This document shows positions 1-12,000 of a stretch of 64,000 nt of DNA, piece after piece. Position 1 is the stretch's first letter. Each line of letters begins with the position of its first letter. The stretch covers positions 8,254,268 through 8,318,267 of the forward strand of contig OU342639.1 of NCBI GenBank assembly GCA_910589415.1, read 5' to 3'. Made by a program: the position numbers and the translations under genes. The notes under the pieces were generated by a model. That model did not search any database. It worked only from the letters and a program-made list of their open reading frames with translations, and was not told the DNA's origin. This stretch comes from Malachius bipustulatus (taxonomy: Eukaryota > Arthropoda > Insecta > Coleoptera > Melyridae).

Positions 1-2
1 TT

Positions 3-362
3 AAATCGGGTATCCCGATGGCTTTTGACGAGCATGACTACACTGAGGTGTCCTGCTTATTTGGGTTGTGCTCGTTGAAATCTTCACATGTCTTCGAAGA
101 TTTGGTTTTTATAAAGAGGGTCAAACTGTCTTTGGTTAACTGTGCCGATATTGTAAGCTTGTTCACACCTAGAAATGTTTTATACAACTTACGAAATGCT
201 CGTGAACTGCAAGAAGTACATTCTGAAAGAAACTATGTACATTACTCATCAGTTAACAGGATTTGTCGCAAGTGGAATAGCTTACCACTTTGGCTTAGAT
301 CTGTTGAAAACCTGTATCAATTTAAGAATAATCTTAAAACTATAGTTATTCAATATTATTGA
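3..362 (+). pseudogene. 3' end of a Jockey/CR1-like non-LTR reverse transcriptase ORF (cut by window edge)
   Basis: The frame is open from the first bases of the window to a stop at 360-362. It reads as the region after the reverse transcriptase fingers of Jockey/CR1-type non-LTR elements, with features such as TPRNVLYNLRNAREL and a terminal WNSLPLWLRSVENLYQFKNNL. The end of the RT gene at 10656-12032 has the same kind of tail, so the two are probably related families. A short noncoding 3' end follows and finishes in a tandem AAAT/AATA tail near 541-571, as expected of such elements. The catalytic part lies outside the window, so the length of the element and whether it is intact cannot be judged. 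Confidence 0.55.
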
Positions 363-540
363 AAGTAATGACATTGTTGGATGGTTGTTGCAAATTCGTA
401 GATGTTTGGGGACTTATTGCTGAATGTTTACAGACTAGGTCTGCCTCTGTATACCTATTAGTTACTGTTTCTGTTGTTTTTAATACTAAGTATGTACAAA
501 ATTTATGTAAATCATACAAGGGTTCGCCCGTTGACAATAA

Positions 541-571
541 ATTAATTAAATAAATAAATAAATAAATAAAT
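541..571 (+). repeat. (AAAT)n simple-repeat tail of the non-LTR element
   Basis: About seven copies of a four-base A/T unit sit directly 3' of the retroelement fragment. They fit the short-repeat tails left by target-primed reverse transcription. Confidence 0.6.
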
Positions 572-572
572 T

Positions 573-840
573 TTGACCTCACCATTGATATTAGCTTGTT
601 GTATCCAACTATTCCCTTGTATCCATTCTCTCTTGCTTCCTTCATTCTTGGTACAGGTGGTCTTCTTTCCTCTTGTACTTCTCTGGGGTAATCCTCATCG
701 ATCCATACATCCATCCCCTTTAATTTCGTTGCTTTTCTCAAAATCATCAATCTTGTGGATTTTTTTAGTGAGTTTAACCAGTATTGGCCTTTTTTTGTTG
801 TGGCTTATATTTTCCTATGCGCCTTATTTCGTCTACTGTT
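573..840 (-). pseudogene. ORF1-like (L1-type ORF1p C-terminal domain) retroelement relic
   Basis: Read on the minus strand, two overlapping frames together give the pattern of the C-terminal domain of insect L1/RTE-type ORF1 proteins. First comes IRRIGKYKPQQKK, then RPILVKL in another frame, then LRKATKLKGMDVWIDEDYP and MKEARENGYKG. Frame changes around 790-810 break it, so this is a dead fragment. The family normally binds retroelement RNA as a chaperone. No matching ORF2 lies next to it. The fragment ends at the simple-repeat tail of the neighbouring plus-strand element, so the two were probably juxtaposed by insertion. Confidence 0.5.
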
Positions 841-849
841 ATAATTAAA

Positions 850-1509
850 TTGAGTTCAGTTAAAGATGAGTGGTGATTTCAAGATATGACAATTAAATTT
901 ATGATTTGTAACAAGAAAAAAGTATTAATAATTAGAAATTAGAAACGTCAGAAAGGAATTGTTTTCAGAAAGGAAAAAAGAAAAAAATAAAGGGGAAGGA
1001 TGTTGATAGCAACAAAATGAAAAATGAATTAATTAGATTGGAATTTTAAGAGTATGTAATTGTTAGAGAAAAGTAAAAAAAAAGAAGGTGAAAATAATCA
1101 TTTGGAAGCACAAAAGAGAAGAACAAAGAAATAGTAACGAGAACGTAAAGAAATCAGAAGGGAATAAATTATAAAGAAAAAAAAAGGTTGACAGAAAGAA
1201 ATAGAGGAGAAGAATAATTAGTTTATGGAAATAGAGAAAATCAACTTGAAAAGAAGTGAAAGAAACTTAGAAGACATCTAGAAAATTTGGGACTTGAAAT
1301 TATATTCAAAAAGGACTAAGAAGCGGGAAAATAATTTTGGAGAACCTGTGAGATAGGTTTAAGGAAGTTAGATAACTGTAAATAAGAAGAAGAGAAGCAG
1401 CGAGAGACGAAGAGAGAATTAGAAGATCAGGAAAAAGTGAAGCGAAGCAAAGAGAGACAGAGAGTGAAAGAGAGAATCAAAAGAATAGAAAAATAAATTT
1501 CTAGGGAGA

Positions 1510-1575
<66 letters not shown>

Positions 1576-1676
1576 GAGAAATAGAAGACTAAAGAGGTTA
1601 AAAAAAGGATATTGTAAGATTTTCACATTGTAATTAGTTTTAAATTATAAAATTATTGATTAATTTGATTCAAGTT
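850..1676. other. Purine-rich noncoding stretch
   Basis: The plus strand is strikingly A/G-rich over about 750 bases and ends in a GA microsatellite. I see no open frame with protein-like character on either strand, no terminal repeats and no family resemblance. Confidence 0.5.
1508..1571 (+). repeat. (GA)n microsatellite
   Basis: An uninterrupted GA dinucleotide run of roughly 60 bases within a purine-rich tract. Confidence 0.95.
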
Positions 1677-2020
1677 AAGCTGCGTACTCATTAGAGCATT
1701 TGCTCCGAACGAGCGCGCCGAACAGAGCAGAGCCGAGCATTCGGAGCGATTATGTTTTTCACCCGAGCCTCGAACGAGCATTCGGTTCGGCACTGATCCA
1801 GTTGTTCGTAGGTACTTAGTTCGGCAGTAGAGCTGGTTAATCCCGTCCAGACTGAACGCGAACATCCTTTGATGTACCGACAGAGCTCGGATCGGTCTGA
1901 GCACGTTCGCCGAACAACCTGAGCGTGCTTGGCTCTGTTCGGATACCCGTCCACATCTGAGCGGTTCAGCTCTGTTCGGGACGCTCGTTCGGGGCTCGTG
2001 CTCTAGTGAGTACGCAGCTT
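1677..2020. mobile_element. MITE with 14-bp terminal inverted repeats
   Basis: The left end AAGCTGCGTACTCA is matched by TGAGTACGCAGCTT on the right, and similarity continues inward (TAGAGCA, GAACGAGCG). The interior is GC-rich and full of short GAACGAGC-like repeats in both orientations, unlike the AT-rich surroundings. TTAA-like bases flank the left end and TTTAA the right, so a piggyBac-type origin is possible but the duplication is not exact. No coding capacity. Confidence 0.6.
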
Positions 2021-2180
2021 TAAATTGAAAGCAATTTTTTAACTGAACCCAATTGGGAGAGAGAGTGCCCTCTTAGTAGAGAGGGTCTAGTAGTAGTAGT
2101 ATGGTGGGTTGGGGTGGTACACCCCAAGCGACTAGGCCACCGAGGGCCCTTTTCGCCTTACCCGAACCATGGTGAAACTC

Positions 2181-3349
2181 CTACTCGAACCTCCCCGACC
2201 TTTTAATAAAGGCCAGAAGGTTGTTGTATGAGAGGAGTTTCATTTCTTCCTCTTGTAGCTCCTCAGACCCAAAGATGTTGAGCCTGAGGTTACTGTATAC
2301 CTCGCATACGCCCACATAATGGTGGGAGTCCTCGTCATCCATTCCGCATTTAGGGCAGACCGGGTCCCGAGTGACCCCCATCACTTGCAGGTGTCTGTTC
2401 AGACTGCTGTGACCGGTGAGAACCCCGACTAGTAGTCTGAGTTCCTTTCAGTTCATTCTGGACATGCTGGTCCATCTGTTTCCGATCGGACCAGCCAGAA
2501 ACAGCCTGGCCTGTCTGCAGCCTGGTGCTGTTTCCCAGTGGTTCTCTAAACCCTTGCGAGTCCATTCTTTTATAGATTCTTTGAGAAGATTTTTGGTCAG
2601 ACCCAGGACGGGCTCCGGCCCACAAAAGGTTTCCCTGGTCCCGAGCTTCGCGTATTGATCTGCTAGCTCATTACCTGGTACACCTGAGTGTGCAGGAACC
2701 CACACGATATGCACCGATTTTCTGTCCGCCAGTCTGTTCAGCGCCTCGACACACTCCTGGACCAGTGGGGAGCTGGTTCCGTGTGTGCCCAGCGCTTTCG
2801 CGGCGGCCTGACTATCCGTGCATATGTATATCGTCCGTTCCCTGGCTTCTGTTATCTGCTCCAGTCTAGCTGCTTGCAGGATGGCATAAATCTCCGCCTG
2901 GAAGACGGTTGCGGTGGACCCAAGAGGGTAGGATCTTCCCAGTTTCCGTCCAGCCAGGTAGAGCCCCGCTCCTACGTGGCCATTTTTGTTCCTGGAGCCG
3001 TCTAGTGAAACAGACTAGTCCTCCTGGTTCGAAGGCTACCTCCCTTTTTTCCCACTTTTCCTTTTCAGGAATTTGCAGGGTAAATTTCTTATTTTCTCTG
3101 TTGTTTCTTGTTTTTGAGGTAGACATAAGGTTTGAGATTGGTATCTCCATCTCGGCAACCTTGGCTATCTCTGTGTGTCCTTTGTAACCTCCGCCTTTCC
3201 ATAGTCCCGAATCACGCATTCTTGGGTGGGCCTCCATGGCCTCCCCTTTTATCCAAATGGGAAGCGGTGGCAGCTCCAGAATGACATTCAGGGCTGCTGA
3301 CGGGGTGGTTCTCATTGCACTTGTTATTAACAAACTGGCGAGCCGTTGA
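2181..3349 (-). pseudogene. 3' part of a non-LTR retrotransposon ORF2: RNase H domain and terminal zinc-finger
   Basis: Three minus-strand pieces follow one another. The stretch from about 3349 to 3010 contains SAMRTTPSAALNVILELPPL, the typical connection after RT in R1/I/Jockey-like ORF2. Next is an RNase H domain with SLDGSRNKNGHVGAGLYL, YICTDSQAAAKAL and the HIVWVPAHSGVPGNELAD block, so its catalytic Asp/His residues are visible. The end carries CPKCGMDDEDSHHYVGVC, the usual C-terminal Cys/His motif. Frames change near 2860 and 2400, so it is a pseudogene. RNase H would normally remove RNA from the cDNA hybrid. The copy is cut at 3349 by the foldback element, and the upstream RT part is absent from the window. 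Confidence 0.75.
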
Positions 3350-5307
3350 GAGAGGGTCTAACTTTCGAACCGCCTTGGACTCGAGAATTTTTTTTGATTT
3401 TTTTTCCATAAAGTTGGACCCCCTCTTCATTTTGGTGGCATTTTCAAAAATTTAATCGACGCCCTGGCGGAGAAATGTGCATGCGAAGACATCGGCAATG
3501 GGTTTTTTTTGCACATAACTCGCTTAATTCAACTCTGAGCATAGTAAATATCCTGTCGAGCTCTCGAAGACGCGTAATTTGAACTTTGACTGGTCCAAAT
3601 CGGTCAAACGGTTCTCGAATTATCGCATTTTCAATTTTAAGCCCTTTTCTTCAGGGTTCCGCCGCGGTGCGAATACACCGCCGTCCGTGTTCGCGTGTTT
3701 TGCATGGAAAAAATCGACTTAGGGACTTAATTTTTTTTTCATCGACAGACAGCAGTGTCCTCAATGATGCCTGAAATTTTGAAGTCGCTATCTCGATTAG
3801 AGGGGGAGGGGGAGGGGAAATCATAATTAAAATTCAAATTGCTATAACTTTCGCTAATATTGGGGCGTCGGGCCCAACCAATGGGAGATGACACTTTGGA
3901 ATGCCTACTTTAAAATGGTATTTTTTTTTCGATTCCGCCAATATTGGCAAGATGCCCGCAGAAAAACCGATTTCCCTCCCCCTTTTTTTTCTTAAAACTG
4001 GTTTTTTGCCATGAAAGAAGTGGGTGTGGGTAAAATTTTTTTCGTCATCAGACGGGAATTTTTTTTATCTTTGATTTGAGCCCCAGTAGACCTCGATCGG
4101 ACCATTATTAAGGTCACAGGGTCACCAAACGCGTTTGGTCCTGTAGAATGGCAAGGATTAGGGTTAGCGGGTTCCGCTACCCGGCATTTTTTAGGGCTAA
4201 GTGTCCCCTTTCAAGATTTTCTTACCCCATGTCGCTATCTCAATTAGGGCCTGCACGCGGACGTGATATGTAAACCAATTAATCTAGCCACGGAGCAGCG
4301 AGAGCCGGGGGCGAAGCCTAGCGCTCCCTCTCCTTTCTCTCTTCTCTCACAGACACACACGCTAGATTAATTGGTTTACATATCACGTCCGCGTGCAGGC
4401 CCTAATTGAGATAGCGACATGGGGTAAGAAAATCTTGAAAGGGGACACTTAGCCCTAAAAAATGCCGGGTAGCGGAACCCGCTAACCCTAATCCTTGCCA
4501 TTCTACAGGACCAAACGCGTTTGGTGACCCTGTGACCTTAATAATGGTCCGATCGAGGTCTACTGGGGCTCAAATCAAAGATAAAAAAAATTCCCGTCTG
4601 ATGACGAAAAATTTTTTACCCCACCCCCTTCTTTCATGGCAAAAAACAGTTTTAAGAAAAAAAAGGAGGGAGGGAAATCGGTTTTTCTGCGGGCATCTTG
4701 CCAATATTGGCGGAATCGAAAAAAAAAATACCATTTTAAAGTAGGCATTCCAAAGTGTCATCTCCCATTGGTTGGGTCCGAGGCCCCAATATTAGCAAAA
4801 GTTATAGCAATTTGAATTTACATTATGATTTCCCCTCCCCCTCTAGTCGAGATAGCGACTTCAAAATTTCAGGCATCATTGAGGACACTGCTGTCTGTCG
4901 ATGAAAAAAAAAATTAAGTCCCTAAGTCGATTTTTTCCATGCAAAACACGCGAACACGGACGGCGGTGTATTCGCACCGCGGCGGAACCCTGAAGAAAGG
5001 GCCTTAAAATTGAAAATGCGATATCTCGAGAACCGTTTGACCGATTTGGACCAGTCAAAGTTCAAATTACGCGTCTTCAAGAGCTCTTCATTTTTTGACA
5101 GGATATTTACTATGCTCAGAGTTGAATTAAGCGAGGTATGTGCAAAAAACCCATTGCCGATGTCTTCGCATGCACATTTCTCCACCAGGGCGTCGATTTA
5201 ATTTTTGAAAATGCCACCAAAATGAAGAGGGGGTCCAACTTTATGAAAAAAAAAAAAAAAATCTCGAGTCCAAGGCGGATGGAGCCTTTTTTTTGACAGA
5301 CCCTCTC
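3350..5307. mobile_element. Giant palindromic foldback element (about 940-bp arms, 82-bp loop)
   Basis: The left arm starts GAGAGGGTCT and the right arm ends AGACCCTCTC. The two arms are near-complete reverse complements of each other up to the centre, where GCACGCGGACGTGATATG (from 4254) pairs with its complement ending at 4406. The unpaired centre is about 4289-4370 and C/T-rich. Every open frame in it occurs twice in mirror image, so I call none coding. It sits at the 5' break of the non-LTR relic. I could not find a convincing target duplication (left flank GTTGA, right flank CACTA). Confidence 0.8.
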
Positions 5308-6010
5308 CACTATCTAAAATAATTCAAAAATTATGTTTATGGTATAAAATTTATAATAATAAATTAAGAGGGGGAGAAAAAGGAATACCATAACACTACA
5401 TCCCCTTTTATCTATTTTTTGCATTACTGCACTAACTTTTTGTAGTTTGTGATGCTGATGCTAGAGAATAGAGTAAGCTCAGTTTTTTAAACTCAGAGAT
5501 TAAAGAGGAAAAGAAGTGGTTTGGTTGTTCCTTTTTAGATTATTATAATATAAACAGAGACTGAAAAAACAATTATTATAAACTATTATAACATAACTAT
5601 AGTAACAGTTAATTATTGAGATAAATAAAATAAATTACAATCAAACTGGTATGACAATTGCTTTGCAACTTTTTCACAGTTTTGTCTTTCAATTTTTAAA
5701 TAAATTAGTACAAGATAAGATTACCTCAAAGTGGAGACAATAATATAAAGTGTTGTAGTATTCTCCAGCGAAATGGGACACTAATTTCTCTAATGTTAAC
5801 ACATTGTAGTACAATGTACTGGAAAAGAGAGGTCATCCATCTTCATTCAAAGAGAACGACCCCATATCACATCAGCTTTTTTTTACCTATCTGGATTTTC
5901 TACACAATCCACAAGCGAAAAAATCAAACCATCTAATACCTTTGGGACAGAAAGGGTTAATTAATAATAATAATAGTAATAATAAAGTTATAATAATAGT
6001 AATAATGAAG
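5308..6010. other. AT-rich 3' flank of pasha
   Basis: This lies immediately downstream of the pasha stop codon and so probably includes its 3' UTR. It is rich in AT and in (TAA)-like runs near 5965-6005. I see no clear polyadenylation signal on the minus strand and no other gene. Confidence 0.4.
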
Positions 6011-9000
6011 TTAAAGATCTACATTTTTTAGATTAGAAGAAGACAGTCTGGGTAAATTAGCCCCGCCGGGGGCTATAAACACCCCAATCGGTTTCAGAGC
6101 TCCCCGTTTGTCTCTCAGCTTTGAGAGTTCCAGTTTAAGTTTATCCAGTATAGCGAAATTGGGCGAATTCACGGCGGCTTTGCTCTGAAGGAGGGTGATC
6201 TCCTGTTCTTCGAGTTTTTTCTCTTTGAAGCACTTCACCGAACGGTTGCCGTAGAGACGAAGAAGGGAACCCCACGATGTTATGTGAGGGTGGAGAGCCT
6301 GAAAATACACAAGTGTTTATACTCAATTTATATAATTTTATAAAATATTATTAATGGTAATAATTTGGAAATGTTCTGTTTATCCCACAGAAGATTAAGG
6401 AGAGCCCCACACTGTTAACTGTGATGCTTGATGTTTGAATGTATTATTTTGATATGATTTATTGTTGTATTGATGGGTTGAATGGTTAAAAAATGAATGA
6501 TTGTATTGAATACATATTTATTGCGTGTATGTTTGTTCGCAGTCTGGCTTGAAGTCTTTTTCTCGTCACACGACGCAGGATTACATTGCATTTTACAGCG
6601 AAGCCAGAATGTGCAAAAATGATTGAGTGGGTAACACACACTGTTGATTCCGATTTTGAACCGTGAATAAATACCCAAAGTAATACTGCCTAAGTGCGCA
6701 ACAGGTACTAGTGCCACTAGCAGTTGAACTAAAAAACGAAAAAAAAAGAACAAAACCGATTCTGTTCTGACTCTGAATTGACATATCAGAAGTGCAGAAC
6801 ACCTGTCAACTTTGATCGTCTACTTATATAGTCATATACAGTGAAATCAGCGTAGTGGGTCATTGTATACTCAAAATTCAATAAAACAACAATAAAATTT
6901 TTGGTCAATGAGTATATAAATATTAAGAAGATCTTGTCGACCGGTTTCGGGTTACTAGCCCATCCTCAGGACAACAACTGAAAGTGATGAATAAAGGTGT
7001 TGTAACAATAATTTACATGAAATTTAAGTAACACATATAGTCAAAAAATCATACAACTCACTTGTCAGTTTACAAATTCCGCAGTTAGAGCAAAATACAT
7101 TTTCATCCTTATGGTAATAACAATCAAAAATAGGCTCAGGGATGTAAGATGGAAAAGAGAAGCGCTGATGACCACCAGGGTAATTAACACATTTTGAAAA
7201 ACCTTTCAAAAAGATTTTTTCAATCACATAATTAAAAATTACAATAAAACAAAACGAAAAACTAGTTTAAAACTTCACTCTGATGTGAAGTGGCGATACA
7301 AAATACCCTTTTGTCATCCAACTTTCAGTTGGGATGACCGGGAATAAATATAAATTAAAACATTTGGAAAATTGTTAAAAAGGAAGACTTGCTTGAAGAG
7401 CTCATCCTCCTGAAATGGCGAATTGTAAAAGTTATAAAATGGACACTTTGTTCGAGATGTCATCCATCTATATCTGACAGGGAGTAGGTTTGTCACAACT
7501 GTCAACTATCGTGATGTAGATGTTCCCCGTCAAAGCACATTCAAATGTCTATTTATTGAATGTGCTTTGATGGGGGAACATTGTTTTATTGTAATTTTTA
7601 ATTATGTGATTGAAAAAATCTTTTTGAAAGGTTTTTCAAAATGTGTTAATTACCCTGGTGGTCATCAGCGCTTCTCTTTTCCATCTTACATCCCTGAGCC
7701 TATTTTTGATTGTTATTACCATAAGGATGAAAATGTATTTTGCTCTAACTGCGGAATTTGTAAACTGACAAGTGAGTTGTATGATTTTTTGACTATATGT
7801 GTTACTTAAATTTCATGTAAATTATTGTTACAACACCTTTATTCATCACTTTCAGTTGTTGTCCTGAGGATGGGCTAGTAACCCGAAACCGGTCGACAAG
7901 ATCTTCTTAATATACAGGGTGTCTCTGAAAGGTGCGGAAAAAAAGCTACCACAAATTCCTGAGGTCTAAATAAGCCGATCTAACCCAATTTATCTCCGTC
8001 CAAAAGTGGATGATTTCGGAGATACAGGGTGTCAAATGTTCAATTTGGTTTCCGTTTTTCTTAAATAACTTTTTTAATAATTGGTATATTTTCACAATAT
8101 TCGGCTGAAGGGGCTTTTGTGGGGTGAAAAATTAAAAACTGCAATCATTTTTATTGTAAAATTTAGAGGGCGCCGAAATGGGTGCAGTAATTGTTCTCTG
8201 GTCACCCTGTTAACAGTATCTTTGCATACACCTAGTTCTAAGCGCAATCGTCTGGTGCTGAGTTTAGGATTTTCTTGAATCCTATTTAAAATATCTTCCT
8301 CAACCTCTGGAGCTCTTATCGTACGTGCACGACCTTAATTAATACAAACAGGCGTAAACCTACCTGTTTAACGAAGACGTCTTTCATTAAAGGTTTATGG
8401 TTTGGTAAACGACGATTCGGAAATCGTTCACTGATAATCTGCAAGATTCTAAACCATTTCCTTGGCAATATCCAAAAACCAATAACATATCGTTCATTTC
8501 TTCATTAGTATACTGTACGGCCATTACTAAAGTAAATTTGAAAATTGTTTGACAAAATTATTCCAGTGTATGCTTGAATTGTTTTTTTAGATTCGATTTG
8601 ACACCAATTACTTACTTGGTTTATAGTGACAGTGATCTCGTTGATGTAAATTCGTTAAGTGGGTCCCGTGGTGTAGTGGATAGAGCGTTCGTCCACCAGC
8701 CGGTAAACCTTGGTTCGAAACTCACCAGCAGCCGAAAAGTATTTGTTGTGCTACTCGAGCCAAAATCGGGATGCACCTTGTGGAAGGCAATGGAAAAGCA
8801 CCGCATAGTACTCTGCCTCGTAATACTTCTCAAATAGTGCCTTTCGGACTCTTCAGATAAAAAGGGTGGCCCCAAAAGAGTGAACTTCAACAGTACGCGC
8901 ACCACAGGCATATGTGAGAGGTAACTCACACCTGAAACCTGGTATGGCACTTTAAGTAAAATAATTTTAATTCAATGCCTTCGCTTCAAATTGTGTTCAA

Positions 9001-12000
9001 TTATTACAATTATACAATTACTAATAACTACTTACTTAGGCCTGGCCATGCACGTAGTGATTTTCTTAAATCCAGATATCTCAGAAACGGCTGCTCAAAT
9101 CAACTCTTACCACGTATGCCTTTTTTTGGTAAAAGACGTTGGAGAATAAGAATTTTTATTTAAAAGTTAAATACAGAGTGGCCCAAAAAAGATAGTTCGT
9201 TTTGAATGTGTTCAAGGTACCGCAGGTGGCGCCCTCTAAATTTTACAATAAAAATGATTGCAGTTTTTAATTTTTCGCCCCACAAAAGCCCCTTCAGCCG
9301 AATATTGTGAAAATATACCAATTATTAAAAAAGTTATTTAAGAAAAACGGAAACCAAATTGAACTTTTGACACCCTGTATCTCCGAAATCATCCACTTTT
9401 GGACGGAGATAAATTGGGTTAGATCGGCTTATTTAGGCCTCAGGAATTTGTGGTAGCCTTTTTCCGCACCTTTCAGAGACACCCTGTATATATACTCATT
9501 GACCAAAAATTTTATTGTTGTTTTATACAGGGTGTCTCTGAAAGGTGCGGAAAAAAAGCTACCACAAATTCCTGAGGCCTAAATAAGCCGATCTAACCCA
9601 ACTTATCTCTGTCCAAAAGTGGATGATTTCGGAGATACAGGGTGTCAAAAGTTCAATTTGGTTTCCGTTTTTCTTAAATAACTTTTTTAATAATTGGTAT
9701 ATTTTCACAATATTTGGCTGAAGGGGCTTTTGTGGGGTGAAAAATTAAAAACTGCAATCATTTTTATTGTAAAATTTAGAGGGCGCCACCTGCGGTACCT
9801 TGAACACATTCAAAACGAACTATCTTTTTTGGGCCACTCTGTATTTAGCTTTTAAATAAAAATTCTTATTCTCCAATGTCTTTTCCCAAAAAAAGGCATA
9901 CGTGGTAAGAGTTGATTTGAGCAGCCGTTTCTGAGATATCTGGATTTAAGAAAATCACTACGTGCATGGCCAGGCCTAAGTAAGTAGTTATTAGTAATTA
10001 TTCTAATAATTGAACACAATTTGAAGCGAAGGCTTAAATTAAAATTATTTTACTTAAAGTGCCATACCAGGTTTCAGGTGTGAGCTACCTCTCACATATG
10101 CCTGTGGTGCGCGTACTGTTGAAGTTCACTCTTTTGGGGCCACCCTTTTTATCGGAAGAGTCCGAAAGGCACTATTTGAGAAGTATTACGAGGCAGAGTA
10201 CTATGCGGTGCTTTTCCATTGCCTTCCACAAGGTGCATCCCGATTTTGGCTCGAGTAGCACAACAAATACTTTTCGGCTGCTGGTGAGTTTCGAACCAAG
10301 GTTTACCGGCTGGTGGACGAACGCTCTATCCACTACACCACGGGACCCACTTAACGAATTTACATCAACGAGATCACTGTCACTATAAACCAAGTAAGTA
10401 ATTGATGTTGTCAAATCGAATCTAAAAAAAACAAATCAAGCATACACTGGAATAATTGTCAAACAATTTTCAAATTTTATTTTATTTTATTTTTTATTTT
10501 ATTTTATTTTACACTGTATAAACAGGCGAAGCCCTTTACTATACAGGGACAATAACAGAAAAATTTCCATATAATACAATCATCCAAATCTAAAATGTGT
10601 AACAAATTTACAGTTTTTGGACCAAGGCATCTACAAAGAAAAAGGAGAAAGCAAATTAATGTTTAACGCTACTCCTCAAGTCGCTAAGGCTGCTAGAAAA
10701 AATGTCAAAGCTAAATTGACCACCGTTATAATTGCCACACATCGTGTAAATCGGCGAAAACTTTAAGACGTTGGTATGATGAGACTGAAGATAAAACGTC
10801 TCATTCTGTCGAGAGCCCACCCTTGGTACACGAAACCGCAACCTCTCTAGAATTGGTGGGCAGTCAATTGCATTACCAAGCAACTTAACCAGGAACACCA
10901 AAGAGGCATAGCATCGTCGGTTCTCCAAAGAAGTAAAAGAAAATGTGTCCAACAATATTTGATGAGGATAGCCGATTACAGGATAAACACCATAAGCTTT
11001 ATAATGCATATATTTCAAGAATCTACGCTGAATAGACTCAATTCCATCAATATAAATCTGATAGCCTGGGGACCATACAACAGACGCATACTCGAGCTTA
11101 GAGCGAACGAATGAAGCGTAAAGTACTTTTAAAGTATTTAAGTTGGTAAAATCCCTAGTGTTTCGAATGACAAAACCAAGTGCCCTCGATGCCTCTGCAA
11201 GAATCCTCTCAATGTGAGAGGAGAACGATAGCTTTCTGTCAAATAACACCCCCAGATCGCGAACATGTTCAGGCCTACACAGCACCTGATCATTAAGAGA
11301 ATAATCATGAAAAATTCCACCGGATTGTTTTACGGTGAATGACAGAACATTGCACTTGCTAACATTAATTTCTAGGTTATTATTATTAAGCCAGACAGAG
11401 ATCCTCTCAAGGTTCTGCTGCAGGTGCAAGCAGTCCTCAATGCATTTGATAGTCCTGAATATCTTGAGGTCGTCGGCATAAAGCAGAAAGTCCACATTCA
11501 ACCCATGAGTGATGTCATCAATGAACAGGACAAAGAGCAGGGGACCCAGTACAGAACCCTGGGGGACACCAGATGTCGCTTCATAGGAGGTTGATTGAAA
11601 CCCATTCAAAACCACAAAGTAAGAACGCTTTGACAGGTAGCTCGACAATAACTTAACAAGCGATTTGTGAAAACCAAAATTTTCAAGTTTTCTTAAAAGG
11701 ATACCGTGATCTAGTCTGTCAAAGGCCTTAGATATGTCGGTGTATATAACGTCGACTTGATGTCCAGTGTCCAGGGATTCTGCAATGAATTGTGTTTTCT
11801 GGATAAGATTAGTAACGGTTGACCTTCCCTTAACAAACCCATTCTGATAATAACTAATCTGACCATGGACCTCATGATATATGCTGTTGTGAATTAGAAT
11901 TTCGAAAGCCTTACTAAAATTGCAAATAATACTAATGGGTCTGTAATTAGTTACCTGAGATTTTTCACCACCCTTAATAACGGGACAGACTTTAGCCTGC

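Larger units (their letters stand above)
6880..9527. mobile_element. Penelope-like element ends in inverted (palindromic) arrangement, split by an IS630-type insertion
   Basis: A left arm (about 6880-7248) and a right arm (about 7578-7914 plus 9487-9525) are reverse complements. The right arm is interrupted at AATATA by the element at 7915-9486. Each arm encodes the same short frame (about 67 codons from 7227 on minus, 80 codons from 7567 on plus), with [20 protein letters not shown] and a CSNCGIC motif that I do not recognise. Each arm also holds ACCGGTTTCGGGTTACTAGC, the kind of end block found in Penelope-like elements, which folds as a hammerhead motif. The centre (7249-7577) contains a 20-bp hairpin near 7522-7580. 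The Penelope assignment is an inference from the ribozyme-bearing ends; no RT or GIY-YIG domain is present. Confidence 0.5.

Noticed and set aside
4154..4166. GGATTAGGGTTAG, telomere-like
   Set aside because: Only about two imperfect TTAGGG units, present in both palindrome arms; not a telomeric array.
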